Assembly (NCBI RefSeq): GCF_904846415.1 | Contig: NZ_CAJHAR010000012.1 | Coordinates: forward strand, 29,623-93,622 | Length of the DNA: 64,000 nucleotides | DNA from: Psychrobacter piscatorii | Lineage (GTDB): Bacteria; Pseudomonadota; Gammaproteobacteria; Pseudomonadales; Moraxellaceae | Direction: 5' to 3' | Part shown: piece after piece, positions 45,783 through 53,858 of the stretch | Layout of the letters: every line of letters starts with the position of its first letter | Position numbering within the stretch: position 1 is the first letter of the stretch | The notes under the pieces: generated by a model | What the model was told of the DNA's origin: nothing | The model's database searches: none | The model's input: only the letters and a program-made list of their open reading frames with translations | Position numbers and translations under genes: made by a program

Positions 45783-46466
45783 CTATGAATTAGTGGTTAG
45801 TGCGCTATCCTTTTGTAGCAAGCTCATTGCGAGATTTTTTGCAAACGATTTAAGCTGTTGTTGTAACTCTGGTTGTTTATAAACCGACCCGCCAAGCGTG
45901 GCTTGTTGTAGTGACGAGTCAGTAAACATACCGATGGTAAAATAAAGCAAGGTGAACAGGCGCAATGGCTTAGTGTGATCGTCAGTGGGACCAAGAAATG
46001 TGGACAGATAGCCTTGAAACCGTGCCAATACTTGAATGTCATGTTCAAACAAAGTCACCATTTCTGGGTTATTTTGTACTGAGATATTCTGTGACGCTAG
46101 CTTAGCAATCGCTGGATTCTCAATCAGTAAATCCAAAGTTTTATCGACCCACTGCTCTAACGCTTGGGCGGGCGCAAGTGTGCTATCTGCAATCGCGGCT
46201 TCCGTTTGAGATACAAAAGCCAACAGCTGACGAGCATGCATTCTGCATACCGCTTCATACAGCGACCGTTTGCTCTGCCAGTGAAAGTGAATGGTGGAAA
46301 TATTCTTGCCAGATGCTTTTGCGATATCTCGAGTAGTAACCGCTTTAAAGCCTTTAGCCGAAAACAGCGCTTCGGCGCATCGTAAAATGGAGGCGGCGCT
46401 ACTATTAGGTTCAGATTCGACTCGATCAAGCGAGGTTTCAAAGTCAATTTCAGATAATTTAGTCAT
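45783..46466 (-). CDS. TetR family transcriptional regulator
   Basis: A 227-residue repressor-type protein. The helix-turn-helix covers about residues 25-70: ILRCAEALFSAKGFKAVTTRDIAKASG in parts, then STIHFHWQSKRSLYEAV. The C-terminal ligand domain ends in QLKSFAKNLAMSLL. It is first in the same-strand series tetR-adaptor-RND pump. A perfect palindrome lies within its own promoter, so self-repression and control of the pump are likely; the inducer is unknown. Confidence 0.88.
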   Translation of the reverse strand: MTKLSEIDFETSLDRVESEPNSSAASILRCAEALFSAKGFKAVTTRDIAKASGKNISTIHFHWQSKRSLYEAVCRMHARQLLAFVSQTEAAIADSTLAPAQALEQWVDKTLDLLIENPAIAKLASQNISVQNNPEMVTLFEHDIQVLARFQGYLSTFLGPTDDHTKPLRLFTLLYFTIGMFTDSSLQQATLGGSVYKQPELQQQLKSFAKNLAMSLLQKDSALTTNS

Positions 46467-46471
46467 GGGTC

Positions 46472-46500
46472 ATTATTAATCAATCAATTGATTGAGTCAA
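46472..46500 (-). promoter_or_regulatory. tetR promoter with an internal 16-bp palindromic operator
   Basis: On the minus strand, -35 TTGACT (plus 46495-46500) and -10 AATAAT (plus 46472-46477) are 17 nt apart. The perfect palindrome TCAATCAATTGATTGA (46480-46495) fills the spacer and touches the -35. This is where a TetR repressor would block RNA polymerase. The -10 lies only 5 nt from the ATG at 46466, so the tetR mRNA would be nearly leaderless if this promoter is the one used. Confidence 0.6.
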
Positions 46501-46539
46501 ACGTTTTAGATATCCAAACGGTATATAATAATAGCCCTT

Positions 46540-48906
46540 TTAAGCATTAGTATAACGACTCGCCTCAGGCATCCAGCGGTGAATCAGTTGGCTGACATCC
46601 GCTTTTCTGGTAGGGTCTGCAATCAAATGCTTCGCCAAACGCTGCGCAATGGCAAATAACTGCTCATCACGGATAAGATCGGCTAAATAGTAGCCAATAT
46701 TGCCTGTCTGGCGTTTACCGAGCAGTTCACCCGGCCCACGCAGCTCTAAGTCTTTTTGAGCGATGACAAAACCATCGGTGCTATCACGTAGCACGTTCAA
46801 ACGCTCTGTGCCTGTTTCTGATAAGGGCTTTTGATACAACAGTACACAGAAACTTTTGGTGGAGCCGCGGCCCACGCGACCGCGAAGCTGATGCAACTGC
46901 GACAGACCTAGACGCTCCGCATTTTCGATCACCATGAGTGATGCATTGGGCACATCGACCCCCACCTCGATGACGGTTGTGGCAATGAGCAAATCCAATT
47001 CACCCGCCTTGAATGCTTGCATGATGGCTTGTTTATCAGCGGATTTCATTTTGCCATGCACCAAACCAATGCGAATATCTAAGCGCTCATTTAAGTCCTC
47101 ATACGTGGCTTCAGCTGCTTGTGCATCGAGCACGCTAGATGCTTCTACTAAGGAGCACACCCAGTAAGCTTGCCTGCCCGCTTCGCAATTCACGGCAATG
47201 CGTTCGATCACCTCATCGCGGCGATTGCGATCGATGGTCACCGTCGTAATTGGGGTACGTCCCGGCGGCAGCTCATCAATGATAGAGGTATCCATATCAC
47301 CGTAAACACTCATGGCAAGCGTTCGCGGAATGGGGGTAGCGGTCATAATTAGCTGATGCGGTGTACTATTCGCCACGCCTTTATTGGTCAGTGCCATGCG
47401 CTGCTCAACACCAAATCGATGCTGCTCATCAATGATCACGAGGCCTAGCTTGGCAAACTGCACTTGCTCTTGAAACAACGCGTGCGTACCCACAACAACT
47501 TGTACCGTGTTCTCACTCACCGCCTCCAATGCCTCACGGCGTTGTTTAGCAGTTTGCTTACCAGCAAGCCAACCGACACCGATACCGAGCGGCTCAAACC
47601 ATTGTTTAAAATTTACAAGATGCTGCTCTGCCAAAATCTCAGTCGGAGCCATTACTGCTACCTGCCAGCCACTATCAAGCGCATAACCCGCCGCTCCTGC
47701 TGCAACCAAAGTCTTGCCAGCGCCCACATCACCTTGTACCAGTCGTAGCATCGGAATAGAGGTCGCCATATCAGTCGTGATGTCTTTCATCACTCGTTTT
47801 TGTGCACCTGTTAGATCAAACGGCAATGCGCCAAATAGCTTATCAGCCAGCGAACTGTGGGTCGTACATTTAGGCGCTTTATGCTGATGCAGCTGCTGAC
47901 GACGATACAGTAAGCTAAGCTGATGGGCGGTCAACTCTTCGATAATCAAGCGCTGACAGGCAGCATGAGTACGCGCAGTCAGTTGGGTCAACAGTTTATA
48001 TTGCTGGCTTGCGTTGGTGTAGGTGGGCGGTGTATGTAGCAGTACTAGCGCTTCAAATATCGTTAAGTTGTAAACGTTGCTATGAGCGATGCGAGCAGCC
48101 GCGCTATGGCTATCATTATTGACGTTGTAAACGGACGCAGTAGGCCTATTCACACTATTACCAATCACATGATCAGGCACACTTCGCGCTAATGTCGAAA
48201 AAATATCTTCTGGAAAGTCTGTCTCTAGCAGTACAGATTTGGCTGGCTCAAAAGGCACTAATGGTAAGTCAGCCACGACTGCGAAGTCTTCAGTCGTAAA
48301 CAGCGTCATCGGTAGACCCTGACTACGAACTGTTTGCAGGGCCAGTTTGATCAAAGTGCGTAGCTTATTTTGGTGCAAGCCTTTCACACTAGGATAAATG
48401 GGCTGTAGGCCCGTATCGGTCGTGGCTATATGATCTGTGATAATTTGATATTCAGGATGGTGTATTTGTTTGCCGTAACGACTGACTTTGACTTCACCAA
48501 ACAGCTGTAATCGCGTCCCCAGATTCATGGTCTGCGCAAGGCCGCGATAGACTTTAAAAAACCGCAAAGCTATGGTGCCTGTATCATCGTCCACAGTGAC
48601 GGTCATACCGCTACGTTTAGTATCGACATGGACCACGCGTCCGGTAATCATAGCCGACTGTCCGTGCGCCACTTCTGCGATTGATACCAGTCGACTTCGA
48701 TCTTCATAATCACGCGGCAAATGCAGTAGTAAATCAAATATCCGTTTGATATTCAATTGTGCCAATTGCTCAGCCACCTTTGTCCCGACACCTGCCAACG
48801 CCGTCACTGGCATATCTAACGCCGAGGGTGGCAAGTCAGGCCTTATATGGTCTGCTGAATTGGCTGAAGAAACATTCACCGATACTGGCATCAAAGATCC
48901 TAACAA
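46540..48906 (-). CDS. recG: ATP-dependent DNA helicase RecG
   Basis: RecG remodels stalled replication forks and branched DNA. The 788-residue protein begins with the helix-hairpin and wedge/OB region (ALAGVGTKVAEQL, LLHLPRDYEDRS, ATITGRV-like AMITGRVVHVD). The helicase core has Walker A VQGDVGAGKT, Walker B IIDEQHRFGVEQR, TATPIPRTLAMS, and later LHQLRGRVGRG. It is about 95 residues longer than E. coli RecG; part is an insertion near residues 240-290 rich in N, S and A, between the OB and helicase parts. The gene lies upstream of tetR with a 73-nt gap. Confidence 0.95.
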   Translation of the reverse strand: MLGSLMPVSVNVSSANSADHIRPDLPPSALDMPVTALAGVGTKVAEQLAQLNIKRIFDLLLHLPRDYEDRSRLVSIAEVAHGQSAMITGRVVHVDTKRSGMTVTVDDDTGTIALRFFKVYRGLAQTMNLGTRLQLFGEVKVSRYGKQIHHPEYQIITDHIATTDTGLQPIYPSVKGLHQNKLRTLIKLALQTVRSQGLPMTLFTTEDFAVVADLPLVPFEPAKSVLLETDFPEDIFSTLARSVPDHVIGNSVNRPTASVYNVNNDSHSAAARIAHSNVYNLTIFEALVLLHTPPTYTNASQQYKLLTQLTARTHAACQRLIIEELTAHQLSLLYRRQQLHQHKAPKCTTHSSLADKLFGALPFDLTGAQKRVMKDITTDMATSIPMLRLVQGDVGAGKTLVAAGAAGYALDSGWQVAVMAPTEILAEQHLVNFKQWFEPLGIGVGWLAGKQTAKQRREALEAVSENTVQVVVGTHALFQEQVQFAKLGLVIIDEQHRFGVEQRMALTNKGVANSTPHQLIMTATPIPRTLAMSVYGDMDTSIIDELPPGRTPITTVTIDRNRRDEVIERIAVNCEAGRQAYWVCSLVEASSVLDAQAAEATYEDLNERLDIRIGLVHGKMKSADKQAIMQAFKAGELDLLIATTVIEVGVDVPNASLMVIENAERLGLSQLHQLRGRVGRGSTKSFCVLLYQKPLSETGTERLNVLRDSTDGFVIAQKDLELRGPGELLGKRQTGNIGYYLADLIRDEQLFAIAQRLAKHLIADPTRKADVSQLIHRWMPEASRYTNA

Positions 48907-49192
48907 GGTTATTTATTATTTTTATCTGCGTCGTCGACTGCTTTAAATATAACTCACCTAAGAAAGATTGTCATAAAATTACCCGTAAAAACAGCAAAAT
49001 ATAAACATCGATTCATCTCATTATAGCTGAACAGTCAATGAATTATGCTAAGCTATTCCGTCATGACTGCAAAACCCCTTAAGACAACTTGTTTACATCT
49101 ATCATATGAATAGTAGCTGTCTTATTTTCTACATCATGGTTTTTCTGCATCATGGTTTTTATAAATCACGGTCATTTTATAAGGTGTTTTTT

Positions 49193-50179
49193 ATGTCAGA
49201 CTCTGCTCTGTATCGACCGTCTTATCAAGGTTTAAGCATATTACGTCTTAGTATGCTTGCCATAGTTGGGTTATGCGTCAGTGCTTGCAGTACCCTAACA
49301 CCCACTGCTCAAATACCCCAAACGCCAGAGCCTATCGTGGAGTTACCTAGCGTCGCATTGGTCTTGGGTGGCGGCGGTGCCAAAGGGTTTGCTCATGTAG
49401 GTGTGATAAAGGCATTAGAAGAGAATGGCATTAAACCAACACTGATCGTCGGCACGAGTGTCGGCAGCTTAATCGGTAGCCTGTATGCCAGTGGTTACAC
49501 GCCGGTACAGCTTGAGCAATTGGCACTGACCACCACCGATAGCCAGTTGACGGACTTCACACTGTCCAATCAAGGCTTTGTCGAAGGCATCAAACTCAAA
49601 AACTTTGTGAATGAAAAAGTTCGCGGACAAGTCATAGAAGACTTTCCAATTACCTTTGCCGCCATTGCAGCAGAAAAAAACACCCTAAAAAAAGCCGTGC
49701 TGACCACGGGTGATGCAGGGCTTGCTGTCCAAGCATCCTGTAGCGTGCCTAATATTTTTATTGCCCCGCGTATTCCAGAAAAAGTAGGCAAAAAATATAT
49801 TGACGGTGGCGTGGTCAGCCTCGTACCCGTTGATAGTGCACGCGACTTGGGCGCTGATATTGTGATTGCCGTTGATGTGACTGCCGCTCAAGTCAATGGC
49901 CCTACTGATAATAGAGCACTAACCATCAGCTCATTAAGCGACTTTTGGGGATTTCTCGAAACCAATATCGTATCCCCTACCAGTCGCTCCTCATCAATAC
50001 GCCGCGAACGAGATCGCGCGGACATTGTTATTACGCCAAATGTCGGTCGTAATAGCTCAATAGATACCAGGCAGCGTCGTACGCTGATAGAAGCAGGTGC
50101 ACAAGCCACAACGCCACAAATCAACGCCATCAAACAGCTGATTCGAGAGAAATCTACTAGCAAATACGCAACGCTTTGA
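49193..50179 (+). CDS. patatin-like phospholipase family lipoprotein
   Basis: A 328-residue acyl hydrolase of the RssA/patatin group. I start it at the ATG at 49193, which has AAGG upstream, instead of an ATG 87 nt earlier that gives an unlikely leader. The N-terminus is a lipoprotein signal (SMLAIVGLCVSAC, lipobox VSAC). The hydrolase motifs are GGGGAKGFAHVGV (oxyanion hole), GTSVG with the nucleophile serine, and DGGVVSLVP with the catalytic aspartate. It is probably anchored in the outer membrane facing the periplasm; the lipid substrate is not known. Confidence 0.9.
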   Translation: MSDSALYRPSYQGLSILRLSMLAIVGLCVSACSTLTPTAQIPQTPEPIVELPSVALVLGGGGAKGFAHVGVIKALEENGIKPTLIVGTSVGSLIGSLYASGYTPVQLEQLALTTTDSQLTDFTLSNQGFVEGIKLKNFVNEKVRGQVIEDFPITFAAIAAEKNTLKKAVLTTGDAGLAVQASCSVPNIFIAPRIPEKVGKKYIDGGVVSLVPVDSARDLGADIVIAVDVTAAQVNGPTDNRALTISSLSDFWGFLETNIVSPTSRSSSIRRERDRADIVITPNVGRNSSIDTRQRRTLIEAGAQATTPQINAIKQLIREKSTSKYATL

Positions 50180-50234
50180 TTAACTCTATTGCGTACTCAT
50201 CAAGAGATTCAAGCGACATTAGATTCAATGCATA

Positions 50235-50269
50235 AAAAAGCACCACCGTTATAAACGGTGGTGCTTTTT
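50235..50269. terminator. bidirectional rho-independent terminator
   Basis: AAAAAGCACCACCGTT and AACGGTGGTGCTTTTT form a perfect 16-bp stem around ATA. It separates the patatin-like gene (plus) from the convergent secreted-protein gene (minus) and can serve both. Confidence 0.92.
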
Positions 50270-50320
50270 CAATAATAAACATCAATATCTGGCGAATTTT
50301 TTACTATAAAAGTCTTAGCG

Positions 50321-50908
50321 TTATTTAACACGCGCGCGATATTTTACTGCAACGGTGTCATTCAAGCCGACACCTTCAAGATCCCAACGAACCGCTTTGT
50401 AATACTTGAGCGCGACATCTTGTAGCTGGTTGTCTACTTTGGTACGTAGTGGCATACGGGCGAAGTTGTTGCCATCGACACTACCATATGGGAATTCAGG
50501 TGCCACTGTACCAAGCAATTCTACTTGATCTGGGATACTCATGGTGACCGTCATTTTACGAACGCGATCAGCATTAGTGTTGGTAAAGTATCCTTGATAT
50601 TCCAATACGTTACCTGATTGCAAACGAGTATTTGTATCGACAGGGACGAGTACTTCTTGACCATTGGCATCAACACTGACCAACGATGCTGTGATTTTGC
50701 TATTGACTGCTTGAGCACTTGAGTTGCTGCTCGCATTTGTATTGGCCTGAACTGCCATTGAGCTATCAACTGCTTGCTCTGGTGTCGGCAGCATGGCAGA
50801 TGCCTGCGTGACTACCATCGCACCGATGAGCGTACCGGCAACAACGTGAAATAAGCGATGACCGCTCCAAGCACTAAATGGGCTAGCAAATTGGTTACTT
50901 TTTTTCAT
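50321..50908 (-). CDS. secreted DUF11-like domain protein
   Basis: A 195-residue exported protein. A signal peptide covers about residues 1-38 (basic start, HVVAGTLIGAMVVTQASA). A serine/asparagine-rich linker follows, then a beta-sandwich region (SGNVLEYQGYFTNTNADRV, TVTMSIPDQVELLGTV) that resembles the DUF11 repeat found in surface proteins. I chose the ATG at 50908, with GAG 4-6 nt upstream, over one 9 nt earlier. Its role is unknown; a single domain and no membrane anchor suggest a periplasmic or released protein. Confidence 0.7.
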   Translation of the reverse strand: MKKSNQFASPFSAWSGHRLFHVVAGTLIGAMVVTQASAMLPTPEQAVDSSMAVQANTNASSNSSAQAVNSKITASLVSVDANGQEVLVPVDTNTRLQSGNVLEYQGYFTNTNADRVRKMTVTMSIPDQVELLGTVAPEFPYGSVDGNNFARMPLRTKVDNQLQDVALKYYKAVRWDLEGVGLNDTVAVKYRARVK

Positions 50909-51248
50909 AATTCTCATTATCCCTGATTGATATATCGGTAAAGCACAGATGGCAAAAACTGAGTTGTCTTAACACATAGTCAATAATTAAAAGAATCAGA
51001 TTCATTATTTTTATTGATTATCTTCGTTCATTGACAGTAAAGCAATAGCGCTTAGCATAGCAAAAAGCATTTGTGTGTACATTAACCCCGTGTTGAGGTT
51101 GTGTATATCACTGATGGGCAATAAAAGACCTCAACACAGCTGAAATAAAAGATAGCTCATAACCGCGTTTTTTGCTATGGTAAATCTTTAGCGTTAGGCA
51201 TTTTTTTGCTACGCCCTTTTTCTTATTCTAACGACTACTGCTCCCATT
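50909..51248. other. 340-nt spacer between the DUF11-like gene and argA
   Basis: No gene is visible. It contains a distant inverted repeat, GTGTTGAGGT (51090-51099) and ACCTCAACAC (51128-51137), 10 bp with a 28-nt loop, and an 11-nt palindrome GAATCAGATTC (50993-51003). The divergent promoters of the two genes must lie here, but I cannot place them with confidence. I saw no clear ArgR box. Confidence 0.5.
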
Positions 51249-52571
51249 ATGACTACTAGTTCCATGCCACAGATTAACCCTGAATACGTCCATTGGTTCC
51301 GTAACTCTGCTCCATACATTAATACGCATCGCGGCAAGACCTTCGTGATTATGTTTGGCGGTGAAGCGGTCAATCATCCTAACTTCAGCACGCTGATTCA
51401 TGACTTTGCATTGCTCCATAGCTTGGGTATCAAGCTGGTATTGGTACACGGGGCGCGACCGCAGATCGAAAAAAACCTAAAAGACGATAATATTGAATCT
51501 CCGCTGCATCAAGACATTCGTATCACGCCGCGTGCCGCAATGCCCGCTATCCTGCAAGCGGTTGGCGCGATTCGCTTACAGATCGAAGCACAGCTATCGA
51601 TGGGATTGGCTAATTCGCCGATGTACGGCTCACGTATTGATGCCATCTCAGGCAATTTTGTCACGGCGCGCCCTTATGGCATTCGTGAAGGCATTGATTA
51701 TCAAATGACGGGTGAAGTGCGCTCTATTGACGTTGAGGCCATCAAGAATAACCTACTGCATGACCATATCGTGATTTTAGGCTCTATGGGCTACTCTGCG
51801 ACGGGTGAAGTATTCAATTTGCTCGCTGAAGACGTTGCGCTTAGCGCTGCGGTTGAGCTGGGTGCTGATAAGCTGATATTTTTGGGTGAAGAAGCAGGTA
51901 TCAATGATGGTGATCGTTTACTACATGAGATGATTCCAAACGAAGTGGATCGCTTCTTACGTGACCGTGATTTGAACTGTGAAATCAATTACTTCTTGAA
52001 TTGCGCCAGTTTGGCTTGCCGCCAAGGTGTCCATCGCACACATATCATCTCTTATGCCAAAAACGGTGCACTATTAGAAGAATTATTCACTCGTGACGGT
52101 TCTGGTACGCTGATTAGCCATGATCCTTACGAAGAAATTCGCCGTGCCAATATCGATGACGTCGTTGGCCTTATCGAGCTGTTATCCCCTCTAGAAGAGC
52201 AAGGTATCTTAGTCAGCCGCTCACGTGAACGCTTAGAGCAAGAAATCGATAACTATAGCGTCATCGAACGTGATGGTATGATTTTGGGTTGTGCAGCGCT
52301 ACATACGTTAGATGCAGAGTCCGCAGAAATCGCTTGCGTTGCCGTACGCCCTGAATATCGTAGTGGCAGTCGCGGTGCTGATTTGCTTGCATTTTTAGAG
52401 CAGCAAGCGCGCAGCCATGGTTTGTACAAGCTGTTTGTATTGACCACTCGTACCGCGCATTGGTTCGTGGAGCAAGGCTTTGCGGAAGTTGAGGCAAGTG
52501 CCTTGCCAGCAGCACGTCTGGAGAAGTATCACAATGGTCGTAACTCTAAAGTCTTTCAAAAAAACCTATAG
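51249..52571 (+). CDS. argA: amino-acid N-acetyltransferase (N-acetylglutamate synthase)
   Basis: ArgA acetylates glutamate, the first step of arginine synthesis. The 440-residue protein has the classic two-part layout: an N-terminal amino-acid-kinase-like domain (FVIMFGGEAVNHPNFSTLIHD in parts, LVLVHGARPQIE) that binds the feedback inhibitor arginine, and a C-terminal GNAT acetyltransferase domain from about residue 290 (CVAVRPEYRSGSRGADLLAFL with the acetyl-CoA loop, in parts). The length and start (INPEYVHWFRNSAPYIN) are typical of the family. Confidence 0.95.
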   Translation: MTTSSMPQINPEYVHWFRNSAPYINTHRGKTFVIMFGGEAVNHPNFSTLIHDFALLHSLGIKLVLVHGARPQIEKNLKDDNIESPLHQDIRITPRAAMPAILQAVGAIRLQIEAQLSMGLANSPMYGSRIDAISGNFVTARPYGIREGIDYQMTGEVRSIDVEAIKNNLLHDHIVILGSMGYSATGEVFNLLAEDVALSAAVELGADKLIFLGEEAGINDGDRLLHEMIPNEVDRFLRDRDLNCEINYFLNCASLACRQGVHRTHIISYAKNGALLEELFTRDGSGTLISHDPYEEIRRANIDDVVGLIELLSPLEEQGILVSRSRERLEQEIDNYSVIERDGMILGCAALHTLDAESAEIACVAVRPEYRSGSRGADLLAFLEQQARSHGLYKLFVLTTRTAHWFVEQGFAEVEASALPAARLEKYHNGRNSKVFQKNL

Positions 52572-52605
52572 TTTATAGCCAAACTGATATAAAACCTTTG
52601 CTCAT

Positions 52606-52640
52606 AAAAAAGCCTTCATAATGATTATGAAGGCTTTTTT
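52606..52640. terminator. bidirectional rho-independent terminator
   Basis: A 35-nt palindrome: AAAAAAGCCTTCATAAT, a central G, and ATTATGAAGGCTTTTTT. It sits between argA (plus) and the FKBP gene (minus), with T-runs for both. Confidence 0.92.
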
Positions 52641-52664
52641 ATAGATTAATGCTTCAATCACGCA

Positions 52665-53396
52665 TTATTTTACTTTCAATAGCTCAACCGTAAAGATAAG
52701 CGTGCTGTTTGGCTCGATACCAGCGTTACCCGCTTCGCCATAGGCGATGTCTGATGGGATATAGAACTCGTACTTGCCGCCCTCTTTCATCAACTGTAGA
52801 CCTTCCGTCCAGCCAGCGATTACTTGGTTTAGTGGGAACTCAATTGGCTCACCACGCTCATAAGAGCTGTCAAATACGGTACCATCGATCAATTTACCTT
52901 CGTAGTTCACTTCCACTACGTCAGTTGCTTTTGGCGATTTACCTGTACCTTCTTTCAATACTTTATATTGCAGGCCAGAATCTGTTTGCTTCACGCCTTC
53001 TTTCTTCGCATTTTCTGCTAAGAATGCTGTGCCAGCAGTTTTATTTTCTGTCGCTTTGGTTTGCATGTCTTTTGCGAACTGTTCTTCTTGCTCTTTTTGA
53101 TACGTCATCAATACTTCTTGCATTTGCTCTTGGGTCAATGCTGAATCATTGCCTTCGTAACCATCACGGAAACCTTTTTCAAAAGTATCCAGGTTCAAAT
53201 CTTTGACAGCTTCTTTATTGCCTTCTGCCATCATGAATCCTAAGCTATAGCCCACTTTTTCACTTGCTGAGCTCTGTTCAGTGATAGAAACGCTTTGAGC
53301 AGCTGTTTCTTGACTGCCGTTATTGGTGCTACAGCCTGTCATTAACAACATAGCACTAGCAAGGGCACTAATGCTTAAAGTAGTGATTTTTTTCAT
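52665..53396 (-). CDS. FKBP-type peptidyl-prolyl cis-trans isomerase lipoprotein
   Basis: A 243-residue Mip/FkpA-type periplasmic isomerase that helps proteins fold. It starts with a lipoprotein signal (SAMLLMTGC, lipid-anchored Cys22), then a dimerising helical domain (KVGYSLGFMMAEGNKEAV, LTQEQMQEVLMTYQKEQEEQF in parts), then the FKBP domain from about residue 135 (GLQYKVLKEGTG, VEVNYEGKLIDGTVFDSSYERG in parts, FPLNQVIAGWTEGLQLM, IPSDIAYGEAGN). Typical FkpA proteins are secreted without lipid, so this is closer to lipid-anchored Mip forms. Confidence 0.92.
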   Translation of the reverse strand: MKKITTLSISALASAMLLMTGCSTNNGSQETAAQSVSITEQSSASEKVGYSLGFMMAEGNKEAVKDLNLDTFEKGFRDGYEGNDSALTQEQMQEVLMTYQKEQEEQFAKDMQTKATENKTAGTAFLAENAKKEGVKQTDSGLQYKVLKEGTGKSPKATDVVEVNYEGKLIDGTVFDSSYERGEPIEFPLNQVIAGWTEGLQLMKEGGKYEFYIPSDIAYGEAGNAGIEPNSTLIFTVELLKVK

Positions 53397-53858
53397 AGAT
53401 TACTCTCTGATTGTAAGAATAGTGGCGAGATGTCACATTGCTCTATAATAACAAATCTTAGTTTTGGGAACCACGCTTTACATGAAATTATCGGGCGAAT
53501 GTACAGTCTGTGTTAATATTTCCTATTATAATAACAAGTTATCACACAAATATAGTGGCAGGTAAAGCTTTCTATCTTTAAATCCATCAATACATAGGCT
53601 AAGCTAAATTGGTTAAGGAGATAAGTAATCGAATGTTGGTATTTATCGTTGATATATGAGCGTCAGTAGCAAAGCGATAACTAAAAACCAGACTGATACT
53701 TTTGATAATCCTCTTTATTCGAAAATTATAATATCTTCGCCTAACTCAATTTAAAGACACTATTTATAATAAACCATCTATATATTTGTCTCGTTCAACA
53801 GTGATTGTACTAACAATACTTTTGAGTGTTACCTATAGGATGATTCAAGGAGGATAAG
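53397..53858. other. 462-nt AT-rich spacer between the FKBP and CmpX genes
   Basis: The longest spacer in the window. It is AT-rich and should carry the divergent promoters. TATAAT-like hexamers occur on both strands (53444-53449 plus; 53525-53530 minus) without good -35 partners. An 8-codon ATG reading frame at 53633 lies 12 nt after AAGGAG but is too short to claim. I see no RNA gene. Confidence 0.4.

Noticed and set aside
49106..49192. Longer N-terminus for the patatin-like protein
   Set aside because: The extra 29 residues would place the lipoprotein signal internally; the ATG at 49193 has a good ribosome-binding site and puts the lipobox where it belongs.
53633..53659. 8-codon reading frame after AAGGAG
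   Set aside because: Too short to support as a gene; the ribosome-binding-like sequence may be chance in an AT-rich spacer.
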